NCBI RefSeq assembly: GCF_000317615.1
Contig: NC_019780.1
Location: 496,001-560,000, forward strand
Origin: Dactylococcopsis salina PCC 8305
GTDB taxonomy: Bacteria; Cyanobacteriota; Cyanobacteriia; Cyanobacteriales; Rubidibacteraceae
Length of the DNA: 64,000 nt
Direction: 5' to 3'
Shown piece by piece: positions 17,551-26,955 of the stretch (its first letter is position 1; the number at the start of each line of letters is the position of its first letter). Position numbers and translations under genes: made by a program. Under the pieces are notes generated by a model, which worked only from the letters and a program-made list of their open reading frames with translations, was not told where the DNA came from and did no database searches.

Positions 17551-19200
17551 TTACTTTTCAATTGTCCAAAAGGGAAAGTTCTGACTGGGATTAATCATAA
17601 CCCCTTCAACATTATTCTGAGCAAAAGCATAGTCGATCGTTTGCCATAGGGGAACATAAGGAACATCTCTGGCGAGGATTTCTTGAATTTCGGCAAAGAT
17701 TTCTTGCCTTTGTTCTGGGTTGCGCGATCGACGCTGTTGGGCGATTAATTGGTTCATTTTTTCATTATAATAAAACGATCCTTGAGTGTTTGCGCCGCCT
17801 TCTTCACAACCTGTTTCTTCGCTTCCTTTGCTACAAGATAAAAAGGGATGGATGTAATTATCTGCGTCTAAAAAGTCGGGATACCAATCAATTAAAGCGG
17901 CGGGATAAATGCCTTTACTGATGTTACTAAAAAATGATGCTGATTCAACGGTTCGCGGTTCAATGTTGAGGAGACCATCTAATTCTTGTTGGGCGATCGC
18001 GCTGAGGGTACTTGCGACTAACGATCGAATGTTTGATCCCGAAGGATGCCAGATTTCTAGGGTGACAGGATTACTTTCCGAATAGCCAGCTTGTTGTAAT
18101 TTTTGTTTGGCTTGTGCAAAATTCGCGTCTCCATATTCGGTTTTAAATGTGGGTTGATAGGCTGCAAAAGAAGTCGGAATTAAACTATAAATCGGTTGCG
18201 CTTGATTTTCTAATACTCGTTGATTCAACAACGATCGATCCATCATTAGCGCGATCGCCCGTCGCACTTCAATTTCACTCACTGCTTCCGCTTGCGTGTT
18301 TAACATTAAATAATTCACCGCCGTTCCCGAAGAGGCGATCTCTTGCCATTTTCCCTCGTCTGCAGCTTGTCTTAAACTCTTAATCTGATTCGGATCAAAA
18401 GATTGATAAGCCACATCTATCCCACCTGTACGAAAGGCATTAAATAAGTTAGCAGGATTGCTGGCATAAATCTGCATATCGACCCCTTGATTTGCAGGTT
18501 GTTCTCCCCAATAATCGGGAAAGGGGTCTAAGCGTATGGTATCACTGGCAAACTCGGTGAGTTGATAACGTCCCGTTCCAACAAATCCACTGGGGTTAAA
18601 TTTTCCAGCGCCGATCTGATAGGCTTCAGGAGACACCGCACAAGCCCCTGGAAACGCGAGTAATGATGGAAACGCCGCAAAAGGTTGTTTTAAGGTGATG
18701 GTGAGTTCATATTCCGCCGTTGCTTCCATGTTTGCGATGAGATCAGCAAGGAGAAAAGAGGGTTTACCGCCGTTCTCAATAAATCGAGTTAATGAGAACA
18801 CCATCGCTTCGGCATTAAACGCTGTGCCATCGTGAAAGGTGACTCCTTCGCGGAGGGGAATCGTATAAGTTAACCCATCTTCGCTAATGGTAGGCTTTGC
18901 GGTGGCTAACTGTGGTTCTAAGTTGGTTGTGCCTAATTGATAAGTATAGAGTCGATCGCTAAGATTATAAATGAGTCCTAAACCTGCGAGTTCGTAGCTA
19001 TCCGCAGGATCAAGGGTGCGAGGTTTTAAAGTAGTGCCGATTCTCACTCGATCGATGATATTTTGGGAGTTATTGTCGGGGGTTGTCTGCTGTTGATTGT
19101 TACAGCCGATGGTGAGAAGAAGACACAAGCTAAACACACTGAGAAACTTAAAGACTTGTTTCCCCTGTCGAGAGAAGGAAAATAAAGCGCGATGTTGCAT
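17551..19200 (-). CDS. Family 5 ABC transporter substrate-binding lipoprotein
   Basis: 549 residues. The signal peptide has a hydrophobic core and the lipobox LTIGC (about residues 29-33). The family pattern follows: TLDPADSYE, then LREGVTFHDGTAFNAEAMVFSL and later GRYQLTEF. These are features of DppA/OppA/NikA-type proteins that bind peptides, nickel chelates or similar compounds in the periplasm. Permease and ATPase genes are not adjacent, so the substrate is open. The gene lies about 60 bp from the convergent toxin gene, with a GTTGGGTTACATTTC element between them. Confidence 0.92.
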   Translation of the reverse strand: MQHRALFSFSRQGKQVFKFLSVFSLCLLLTIGCNNQQQTTPDNNSQNIIDRVRIGTTLKPRTLDPADSYELAGLGLIYNLSDRLYTYQLGTTNLEPQLATAKPTISEDGLTYTIPLREGVTFHDGTAFNAEAMVFSLTRFIENGGKPSFLLADLIANMEATAEYELTITLKQPFAAFPSLLAFPGACAVSPEAYQIGAGKFNPSGFVGTGRYQLTEFASDTIRLDPFPDYWGEQPANQGVDMQIYASNPANLFNAFRTGGIDVAYQSFDPNQIKSLRQAADEGKWQEIASSGTAVNYLMLNTQAEAVSEIEVRRAIALMMDRSLLNQRVLENQAQPIYSLIPTSFAAYQPTFKTEYGDANFAQAKQKLQQAGYSESNPVTLEIWHPSGSNIRSLVASTLSAIAQQELDGLLNIEPRTVESASFFSNISKGIYPAALIDWYPDFLDADNYIHPFLSCSKGSEETGCEEGGANTQGSFYYNEKMNQLIAQQRRSRNPEQRQEIFAEIQEILARDVPYVPLWQTIDYAFAQNNVEGVMINPSQNFPFWTIEK

Positions 19201-19265
19201 AAGACTTAAGTATTAATTCCCCCTAACCCTTGATATCAGGGGGTTAGAACTACAATTTAGATCAA

Positions 19266-19583
19266 TTAAGGTTGTTGAAACTGTTGGGTATAAACTTCGT
19301 CTTCTTTTTCCGATTCAATTTTGAGATTCGATCGAGGATAAGCCACACATAACAAGGCATAACCTTTTTCTTGTAATTCTGGAGAGACTCCCATCCCATC
19401 GGTTTGATCCACTTCTCCTTCTAAAATCAGGGCGGCGCAGGTGGTACAAACCCCTGCGGTACATGAACTTGGCAGATCAATTCCTTGATTTTGAGCGGTT
19501 TCGAGGATAGTTTGGTCTTCGGGAACGTCGATTTGGTGGGTTTGTCCTTGGTGATAAATTTCGACGGTGTAGGTATTTGCCAT
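19266..19583 (-). CDS. Plant-type [2Fe-2S] ferredoxin
   Basis: 105 residues. The cluster ligands are C41, C46 and C49 in SCTAGVCTTCAA, and a fourth cysteine in YALLCVAYP (about 79). This is a petF-type ferredoxin fold of the divergent kind with the insert TDGMGVSPELQEKGYA and a longer, acidic C-terminal tail. It carries electrons in the cytoplasm, but the partner cannot be inferred. It lies 65 bp downstream of no clear operon partner; the SBP gene starts at 19200 on the same strand and may be read from the same transcript. Confidence 0.93.
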   Translation of the reverse strand: MANTYTVEIYHQGQTHQIDVPEDQTILETAQNQGIDLPSSCTAGVCTTCAALILEGEVDQTDGMGVSPELQEKGYALLCVAYPRSNLKIESEKEDEVYTQQFQQP

Positions 19584-20363
19584 AGATTCTGATTAATGCT
19601 CGCCACTGTGTTTAATGGTTGTGCGTGTCTGATTTTAGCAAATTTCCGCCCGATCGGAACTTTTTTCGTTGGTGTGGAGATTGGGCATGATGTTTGATTC
19701 AAGTTTTAACTTGTCCCCATACCATATTTTCCCATTTCCACCCATCACCTTTCCTTATGGTTACTTTTCGATAACTATTTAAATCTTTATACTCGATCGA
19801 GGCTTGTCAATACGGGTGGGGGGGATATGGAGAACGAATTTCCTAGCTTTTAGGGGTGTTTTCTGAAATTGGCAACACTTCCCATTATTTAATAGCATTC
19901 TATCAGGAATCTCGATCAAGCGCAAGCCTTGAAAAAAAATTTCGCCCTTTTCTGGGGATGGGGAGATGATATTTAATTCAACTTGAAACCTTTTTGCATA
20001 CCATATTTTCAGTATTTTGCCTACTACTAATGATTTTTTTGTCGTCAGCTTAATCTAACTTAATGTTCATTTCGACCCCGAAAAAGAGAAAGGGAAATCG
20101 CAAGCAACCAACGAAACGATAGGAGTTTAATGGCAATATTTTTAAAATTTGCACTACTTCCCATCATGGTACGGTTATTTTATAACGGGACACGCCATTT
20201 GGCAAGAGCAGCGTTCTCAAATGGCGAAAATTCGTTAAATGTTAAGAATAATGTAGCAAAGGAATTAATAACAATTAATCGTCAAAAAAACCTAACAAAA
20301 TCTCTCCCCATCTCCCCACAAGTGAGTTGATTTCATTCATAACTTCTTAGAAATGGTATTAGT
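19584..20363. other. 780-bp region without a confident gene
   Basis: Two related segments contain CCATACCATATTTTC (about 19718) and GCATACCATATTTTC (about 19997), each preceded by TTCAA-rich sequence. A 66-codon ORF from the ATG at 20130 has a good AGGAG four bases upstream (MAIFLKFALLPIMVRLFYN) but no recognisable homology. Inside it, CGCCATTTG (about 20192) and CAAATGGCG (about 20218) can form a nine-base hairpin. The region could hold a small protein, a small RNA, or decayed mobile DNA. Confidence 0.4.
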
Positions 20364-22157
20364 TCATAAACCATATAACCAAATCACCAGAAAAGGAGTA
20401 ATAATCCCTTGAATTAAACTTAAGGGTGCGCCAAAACGAGTAAAATCTCGAAAACGATAACCCCCAGGACTATAAACCATTGTATTAGTTTGATAACCGA
20501 TCGGGGTCATAAAACTATTAGAAGCCGCAAAAGTAACGGTAAACATAATCGCAAAGGGATTAATCGTTAAGGCTTCAGCAACTTTAACCGCAATGGGAAT
20601 CATTAGGATAACAGAAGCATTATTCGATAAGATTTCTGTAAGGATCGTAGTGACAAAATAGAAGAAAATTAACACCCAAAATCCTGAGAAGTTGTTACCA
20701 ACAATGATAATTTTATCGGCTAACCAAGTGGTCGCGCCAGATTTTTCCATGGCAATTCCCATCGGAATTAAACCAGCCAGTAAAAAAATTACATCCCAAC
20801 GAATCGCGCCATAAATTTCTCCTGGTTTCAAACAACCCGTTAATACCATTAAGACGACACCGACTAAAGCGCTGACTAAAATTGGCATTAAGTCTAACGC
20901 CGCGCTGATGATAACACCGAACACGATCGCAACAGCGATCGATGCTTTTTCTAATCTTAATCCTTCTCGATTTCCTTGTTCAATTACTAATAATTCTCGC
21001 GTGGTTTGAAAACCAGATAAACTTTCTCTCGGCCCTTGAACTAATAATAAATCCCCAAAACGGAGAGGCACTTGACCCAATCGATCGCGCAAGACTTCTT
21101 CTCCTCGACGAATTGCCAAAACCGTTGCATTGTAACGCTGACGAAAGCGTAAATCTTTCAGGTTTGAACCCACTAAACGAGAATTAGAAAGAATTAAAAT
21201 CTCCGCAATTCCTTCTTCATTATCCGTTAATTGCGAGGCGACATTATCATCTTTAAACTTAATAGCTGGCAGAATATCTAAACCTTTTTCATCTCTAATT
21301 TTTAAGATTTCTTCTTTCGTACCGCGAACTAATAAAATGTCTCCTGCTTTTAATACTTTATCAGCTAAGGGTTGCGAGAAATGAATCCCATCACGAATGA
21401 TTTCTAAAACGTCGATATCAAATTTACGCTGAATCTCGCTCGATCGAAGCGTTTGCTTAATTAAATTAGAACGAGGAGAAATCACTAATTCGCTGACATA
21501 ATCTTTTAATTGATAACTCTGTTCGTAGGAATTACCATTATTCGTAGGATTACGATTCGGAAGTAACCAAGAAGAGGCAAAAGTCAGGTAAATAATACCA
21601 ATACCAAACTTAATAATTCCTGCTTCTGTAAATTGAAATAAACTAAATGTTCCATAGCCTAATTGTTCAGAGATACTACTGGCTAACAGATTCGTTGATG
21701 TTCCAATTAACGTAATTGTTCCCCCTAAAATTGTCGCAAAAGAAAGTGGCATTAACATTCTAGAAACAGGAATTTTCTGCGTTTTACACCACTCCTCAAT
21801 AATGGGAAGAAAAATCGCCACCACCGCCGTATTGTTAATAACCGCCGTAATGCTACCGACAAATCCACTCATCACAAATGTTTGTTGTTGGCTAGTATTT
21901 CCTCCCCATTTCAGCAACCAATCGCCAACAATTTGGATCGCACCAGTGCGAGAAATTCCAGCACTTAAAATAAACATCGCCATCACTGTAATTGTTGCAG
22001 GATTACTAAACCCAGAAACCCCTTCCTCTGGGGTGACAATCCCAAACACCATTAGTAAAATTGCAACTAGGAGAGCCGTAAAATCAACGGGAAACCACTC
22101 TAAGGCAAAGGAAATTAAAGCTAGAATTAAAATACAAAGTGTTAGCGCGATCGACAT
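20364..22157 (-). CDS. SLC13/DASS-type transporter with two RCK_C (TrkA-C) domains
   Basis: 597 residues. An N-terminal membrane block (about 1-200) and a C-terminal membrane block (about 400-597) surround a cytoplasmic part with two TrkA-C-like repeats: about 215-285 (ending GDILLVRGTKEEIL) and about 315-385 (ending GDLLLVQGPRESL). Membrane motifs include SNPATITVMAMFILSAG and TNLLAS. This layout is known from bacterial SLC13-like permeases for sulfate or dicarboxylates driven by sodium. The substrate is unknown. Gene upstream (comM) is on the same strand 38 bp away, so they may be co-transcribed. Confidence 0.9.
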   Translation of the reverse strand: MSIALTLCILILALISFALEWFPVDFTALLVAILLMVFGIVTPEEGVSGFSNPATITVMAMFILSAGISRTGAIQIVGDWLLKWGGNTSQQQTFVMSGFVGSITAVINNTAVVAIFLPIIEEWCKTQKIPVSRMLMPLSFATILGGTITLIGTSTNLLASSISEQLGYGTFSLFQFTEAGIIKFGIGIIYLTFASSWLLPNRNPTNNGNSYEQSYQLKDYVSELVISPRSNLIKQTLRSSEIQRKFDIDVLEIIRDGIHFSQPLADKVLKAGDILLVRGTKEEILKIRDEKGLDILPAIKFKDDNVASQLTDNEEGIAEILILSNSRLVGSNLKDLRFRQRYNATVLAIRRGEEVLRDRLGQVPLRFGDLLLVQGPRESLSGFQTTRELLVIEQGNREGLRLEKASIAVAIVFGVIISAALDLMPILVSALVGVVLMVLTGCLKPGEIYGAIRWDVIFLLAGLIPMGIAMEKSGATTWLADKIIIVGNNFSGFWVLIFFYFVTTILTEILSNNASVILMIPIAVKVAEALTINPFAIMFTVTFAASNSFMTPIGYQTNTMVYSPGGYRFRDFTRFGAPLSLIQGIITPFLVIWLYGL

Positions 22158-22195
22158 TTATTCCTTATTTTTGAGTCTTATTTATTGTTTCTTCT

Positions 22196-23722
22196 TTAAG
22201 CGCGATCGAGCGCTCGATATTGAATCGCCTCAGCAATATGAGAGGGTTGAATTTTATCTTCTTGTGCCAAATCTGCAATTGTACGAGCGACTTTTAACAC
22301 CCGATCCATCGCTCTCGCGGATAATCCTAACTTCCGAATCGCATTTTCTAGCAAGGTGCGACTGGTATCATCCAACTGACAATATTTCCGCAACTGTTGA
22401 CTCTGCATTTGGGCATTTTGATTAATATTTTTCTCATTTTGAAAGCGCTCGATCGCCTTTTCTCTGGCTGCAATCACTCTTTTTCTGACGTTTTCCGAGG
22501 GTTCTCCTGTTCCCTGTTTCGTCATTTCTTCTGGTTTGAGACGATTCACCGTCACTTGTAAATCAATGCGATCCATCAACGGACCCGACAATTTCGCCCA
22601 ATACTTTTCCCTGACATAGGTTGAACAACTACAAGGCTGAATCGGATCGCCATAATACCCACAAGGACAGGGATTCGTGCTTGCAATTAAGGTAAATCTG
22701 GCAGGAAAAACCACAGATTGACGAGTACGAGAAACAGTCACATAACCATCTTCTAGCGGTTGTCGGAGAAACTCTAACACATTCCGCCGAAATTCTGTGA
22801 GTTCATCCAAATAAAGAATTCCATGGTCAGCTAGAGAAATTTCACCTGGACGCGGAAAACTCCCTCCTCCCACCAACGCTGGACCCGATGCGGAATGGTG
22901 AGGGCTGCGAAATGGTCTTTCTTTCACCAGTGAACCGCGATTTTTTAAAAAACCTGCTACGGAATAGATTTGAGAGACTTCCAACGCTTCCGAAAAAGAC
23001 AGAGGGGGTAAAATTCCTGGTAAACGTTTCGCTAACATGGTTTTACCACTGCCAGGGGGACCGACTAAAATAACATTGTGTCCCCCAGAGGCGGCAATTT
23101 CTAACGCCCGACGGGCGTGTGCTTGTCCTTTCACTTCTTTTAAGTCTGCATAAGACAGAAATTGGGTGGTTAATTCCTTTTTGACATCAAGCTGTAGCGG
23201 TTGATGTTTTTCTGGTTGGTTGAGAAATTGCGCCACCTCGGAAAGATGTTTAAAGCCATACACGGCTAACCCTTCCACCACTGCAGCTTCTTGGGCGTTA
23301 TCTGCAGGTAGGACAATTCCTGTCATTCCCATTTTTTTCGCCGTCGCCGCGATCGGTAATACCCCTGCGATCGGGCGTAAACTGCCATCAAGAGACACTT
23401 CTCCTAAAAACAAGTAATCCCCCAATAAGCCACCATCCACTTGTTCTGACGCGGCTAAAATCCCCACACTAATCGGTAAATCAAAACTGGGGCCCTCTTT
23501 CCGTAAATCCGCAGGCGTGAGATTGATCACAATTTTTCGCATAGGAAAAGCAAACCCGGAATTTTTCAGCGCCGCTTTCACCCTCTCTCGCGATTCTTGA
23601 ACCGCCGTATCTGGAAGCCCCACCACAACAATTCCTGGTAGCCCTCCCGAAACATCCACCTCAGCCCCTACTTTTACCGCATCAATCCCAATGATCGCCG
23701 CACTCCAGATTCTCGCTAACAT
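22196..23722 (-). CDS. comM: YifB/ComM-family Mg-chelatase-like AAA+ ATPase
   Basis: 508 residues, full length. N-terminal Lon-protease-like fold (ChlI domain; about 1-125), then AAA+ domain with Walker A GPPGSGKTMLAKR (about 221-233), an ARSP-like RPFRSPHHSASGPAL segment and Walker B GILYLDEL. A cysteine-rich insert (CPCGYYGDP, then CSCS) and a Mg_chelatase_C domain follow. ComM is a hexameric branch-migration helicase that assists integration of transforming DNA. The ATG at 23722 is preceded by an intergenic repeat field. Confidence 0.93.
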   Translation of the reverse strand: MLARIWSAAIIGIDAVKVGAEVDVSGGLPGIVVVGLPDTAVQESRERVKAALKNSGFAFPMRKIVINLTPADLRKEGPSFDLPISVGILAASEQVDGGLLGDYLFLGEVSLDGSLRPIAGVLPIAATAKKMGMTGIVLPADNAQEAAVVEGLAVYGFKHLSEVAQFLNQPEKHQPLQLDVKKELTTQFLSYADLKEVKGQAHARRALEIAASGGHNVILVGPPGSGKTMLAKRLPGILPPLSFSEALEVSQIYSVAGFLKNRGSLVKERPFRSPHHSASGPALVGGGSFPRPGEISLADHGILYLDELTEFRRNVLEFLRQPLEDGYVTVSRTRQSVVFPARFTLIASTNPCPCGYYGDPIQPCSCSTYVREKYWAKLSGPLMDRIDLQVTVNRLKPEEMTKQGTGEPSENVRKRVIAAREKAIERFQNEKNINQNAQMQSQQLRKYCQLDDTSRTLLENAIRKLGLSARAMDRVLKVARTIADLAQEDKIQPSHIAEAIQYRALDRA

Positions 23723-24195
23723 TGTTTATTCCTCAACCCTTTGGTGACAGTATAATGCGCTGGGTTCGGGGATGATGTATCGAATTTTTGCCTCGGCGCG
23801 ATCGAGTGTTAAGAAAGTAGTAGGTTGGGTGAAGGGAAGCGAAACCCAACACAAATTATAAGTTAAGAAAGTAGTAGTAGTAGGTTGGGTGAAGGGAAGC
23901 GAAACCCAACACTAATTCTAAGTTAAGAAAGTAGTAGGTTGGGTGAAGGGAAGCGAAACCCAACACTAATTCTAAGTAATTACCTGAACCTGATATAGCA
24001 ATCCTAAATGAATCGTAAATTGTTTTTGCCCCCCAACCCCCCAAGTTTGGGGGGCTTCCATGAGTAAACTTTTTTACAAATGAAATAGGACTGCTATATT
24101 AGTCATAATCTGATCAAATCCCTTGGGCGGGCATTTTGTTCACTCGACATCTATGTTAATTCCCCCAAGATTGGGGGTTAGGGGGCTAATCCTTT
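23723..24195. repeat. Tandem GTAGGTTGGGTGAAGGGAAGC repeats and MITE B end
   Basis: Three copies of a unit GTAGGTTGGGTGAAGGGAAG followed by CGAAACCCAACAC and AATTCTAAGTTAAGAAA lie between about 23819 and 23976. The units differ by an extra GTA or two. They end in TAATTACCTGAACCTGATATA (23977-23997), a MITE family B terminus. Further on are CCCCCAACCCCCCAAG/TTTGGGGGGC (about 24031-24056) and a second G/C palindrome before thrC (about 24163-24186). No gene is seen. Confidence 0.75.
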
Positions 24196-25380
24196 TCAAA
24201 AGGAAAGGGAATGAACATCTTTCTCTCGCCCTGAACAATTAATCACCACCGTTTCTTGAGGTTGAATCATCCCTTGTTGTGCCAACTTAACCACCCCAGC
24301 AAACGTCACCGCCGTTGCGGGTTCGACTAAAATCCCTTCCGTTGTCGCTAAAGTTTGCACCATTTCCCAAGCCTCAGCATCGGTAACGATCGCACAGTCG
24401 CCGCCATCCCTATCCAGATGTTGTTTCAAGAGATTATAAGCTAAACCTGGATTTCCTGTGGCTAACGTTGCGATCGAAGTGTCTGGAGACGCAACCGTAG
24501 AAACTTGCGTTTCTCTCCGATGGAAACTATTCGCAATGGGCGCACAACCTGCCGATTGAATCAATCCCAAAGCGGGAATTTTATCCACCAAACCCAGTGT
24601 TTTTAACTCCTTGAACCCTTTCGCTACTCCGACAGGTCCCATTCCCCCACTCACCCCTTGTACATACCAATCGGGAGAACGCCAACCCAACTGTTCGGCA
24701 ATTTCAAAGCCCATGGTTTTCATGCTTTCCACTCCTGCAAAGGTTTTAATCCCTTGATCGAGAAAAAATCCCTGATCACTGGCAAAGCGGGCGGCTGCTG
24801 CCTTTGCTTCGTCATAAGTGCCTTCTACTGCCATCACTTTTGCACCATATAAACTCGCTTCTTTGATTTTTGCCGAAGCCACTCCTGCAGGGAAAAAGGC
24901 ATAGACTTGTATTCCTCCCCGTGCAGCATAAGCGGAATAGGCGATCGCAACGTTCCCCGTAGAAGCAAGGACAATCCGATTAATTCCTTGTTCCTTGAGA
25001 TAGGAAATCGCCACCGTCGCTTGTCGATCCTTAAACGTTGCAGTAGGCCCCTGGCGTTCATCTTTGAAATAAAGGTTTTCTAGCCCGATCGAGCGCCCAA
25101 ATTTCGGTAAAGGAATCAAAGGAGTCCATCCTTCTCCAAACGTGACCACCGTTTCCCAAGCCGTAATCGGCAGTAACTCCCAATAACGCCATAAACTCCC
25201 TTTTCGGTGTAACAATTGGCTTTTCCAATCCAGAAACCGATCGCCCCTTAAATCATATTGAGCATTCAACAGCGCTCGATCGCAACTCGGACAACTGCTG
25301 CTTGATGCTAATCCCATTAATTTTTCTTTTGGTAAAGAATAACCACAGCCCTCACACCGAAGATCAAAACGATTCCCCAT
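24196..25380 (-). CDS. thrC: Threonine synthase
   Basis: 394 residues from the ATG at 25380, which has AGGTGG 5 bases upstream. An upstream GTG at 25458 would add 26 residues that look non-conserved. The N-terminus has a zinc-ribbon-like pair CEGCG and CPSCD as in many threonine synthases. The PLP lysine lies in ATFKDRQATVAI, followed by STGNVAIAYSAYAARGG. The C-terminal part has SGGMGPVGVAKGF (phosphate cup). The enzyme converts O-phosphohomoserine to threonine. It is divergent from the DUF512 gene. Confidence 0.9.
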   Translation of the reverse strand: MGNRFDLRCEGCGYSLPKEKLMGLASSSSCPSCDRALLNAQYDLRGDRFLDWKSQLLHRKGSLWRYWELLPITAWETVVTFGEGWTPLIPLPKFGRSIGLENLYFKDERQGPTATFKDRQATVAISYLKEQGINRIVLASTGNVAIAYSAYAARGGIQVYAFFPAGVASAKIKEASLYGAKVMAVEGTYDEAKAAAARFASDQGFFLDQGIKTFAGVESMKTMGFEIAEQLGWRSPDWYVQGVSGGMGPVGVAKGFKELKTLGLVDKIPALGLIQSAGCAPIANSFHRRETQVSTVASPDTSIATLATGNPGLAYNLLKQHLDRDGGDCAIVTDAEAWEMVQTLATTEGILVEPATAVTFAGVVKLAQQGMIQPQETVVINCSGREKDVHSLSF

Positions 25381-25475
25381 TACCCACCTACAACTTACAA
25401 AACTGTCTTCATTATTTTGACACCTTCTAGGCTTTGCTACCTTAAAAAAAGAACTCACCTTTTAAAGAGTCATCT

Positions 25476-26849
25476 ATGATTAAACCTGCTCGTATTTCTC
25501 ACATCTTACCCGACTCAATTGGAGAAGAATTAGGCTTTGAAATCGGAGACGCGATCGTCGCGATTAATGAACAACATCCCCGTGATCTCATCGACTATCA
25601 ATATTTGTGTGCCGAAGAAGAACTCACCCTCGAAGTTCTCGACAAACACGGGGAAACCCATCACATCGAACTAGAAAAAGACTATGACGACAACCTCGGC
25701 TTAGAATTTGAAACCGCCCTCTTTGATGGTTTAATCCAATGTAACAATCGCTGTCCCTTCTGTTTCATCGATCAACAACCCCCTGGTAAACGAGAAAGCC
25801 TCTACCTCAAAGACGACGACTATCGGTTGAGCTTTCTTTACGGAAGTTATCTCACCCTCACCAACCTCACCCAACGAGAATGGGATCGCATCGCCCAAAT
25901 GCGCCTTTCTCCGCTTTATGTGTCCATTCACGCCACCGAACCCGAAATTAGAGCCAGACTGCTTAAAAACCCCCGTGCTGGTCAAATTCTCGAACAACTA
26001 GAATGGTTTCAAAACCATCGCCTGCAAATTCATGCTCAAGTTGTCGTTTGTCCCGACATCAACGACGGAAGACACCTCGACCAAACCCTCACCGACTTAG
26101 CAAAATTCCATCAAGGAGACATTCCCACCGTAATTTCCGCCGCCGTTGTTCCCGTTGGTTTAACCCGTTTCCGTCCCCCAGAAGACGAACTCAAACCCGT
26201 CACCATGACCAAAGCCAAAACCATTATCCAACAAGTGCAGCAGCACCAGAAACAATTTCAGCAAGAATTAGAAACAAACTTTGCTTGGTTAGCCGATGAA
26301 TGGTTTTTAATCGCCCGTGAGGAACTTCCTCCCGAATCCCACTATGAAGACTATCCGCAACTCGGAAATGGGGTGGGGTCAATTCGACAATTTATCAAAG
26401 AATTTCATAGCATAGCCGAGGAAATGCTTCCCGAAGCAATTAACCCCCCGCGAAAATTAACTTGGGTTGTAGGAAACGCCGTCGAAATCGCATTTCAGCC
26501 CTTGGTGAAGCAATTAAACCAAGTCCAAGGCTTAACCGTGGAACTTTTCCCCTGTCAAAGCAACTATTGGGGACAAGAGATTACAGTAACAGGCTTGCTC
26601 ACTGGCTCTGATTTATTAACTAAACTAAAAGGGAGGAACTTAGGAGAAGGAATTTTATTACCTTCCCTAATGCTTAAAGATCACGATACTCGATTTTTAG
26701 ACGATTTGACCCTAGAAACCGTTAGTGAAAAATTGGGTATCCCGATCTTTCCAGTGACTGGGATTCCAGAATTGATTGAGACTTGCTTATCAGATTCTCT
26801 CCCCAAGACAATATTGGAGACAATCTCAGATTTAGGGTTGGTTTATTAA
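25476..26849 (+). CDS. DUF512 / TIGR03279-type radical SAM-like FeS protein
   Basis: 457 residues. An N-terminal PDZ-like domain (about 1-70) is followed by CNNRCPFCFIDQQPPGKR (about 89-106), a CxxxCxxC iron-sulfur site, and the family sequence YLKDDDYRLSFLYGSY. The rest matches the C-terminal DUF512 domain with GVGSIRQF. This is a family found in nearly all cyanobacteria and in clostridia. The reaction is not known. ATG 25476 follows an AAAGAG ribosome site, and a short divergent promoter region lies between it and thrC. Confidence 0.9.
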   Translation: MIKPARISHILPDSIGEELGFEIGDAIVAINEQHPRDLIDYQYLCAEEELTLEVLDKHGETHHIELEKDYDDNLGLEFETALFDGLIQCNNRCPFCFIDQQPPGKRESLYLKDDDYRLSFLYGSYLTLTNLTQREWDRIAQMRLSPLYVSIHATEPEIRARLLKNPRAGQILEQLEWFQNHRLQIHAQVVVCPDINDGRHLDQTLTDLAKFHQGDIPTVISAAVVPVGLTRFRPPEDELKPVTMTKAKTIIQQVQQHQKQFQQELETNFAWLADEWFLIAREELPPESHYEDYPQLGNGVGSIRQFIKEFHSIAEEMLPEAINPPRKLTWVVGNAVEIAFQPLVKQLNQVQGLTVELFPCQSNYWGQEITVTGLLTGSDLLTKLKGRNLGEGILLPSLMLKDHDTRFLDDLTLETVSEKLGIPIFPVTGIPELIETCLSDSLPKTILETISDLGLVY

Positions 26850-26955
26850 GCAGTCAATGGCAATATAAATGTGTAATGAGGTGTGTTGATTAGTTTGCTG
26901 TATCTTTAGAAATTCTAAAGTCAGCATCTGAGAGTGAAAACGGAACGAAATTAAT

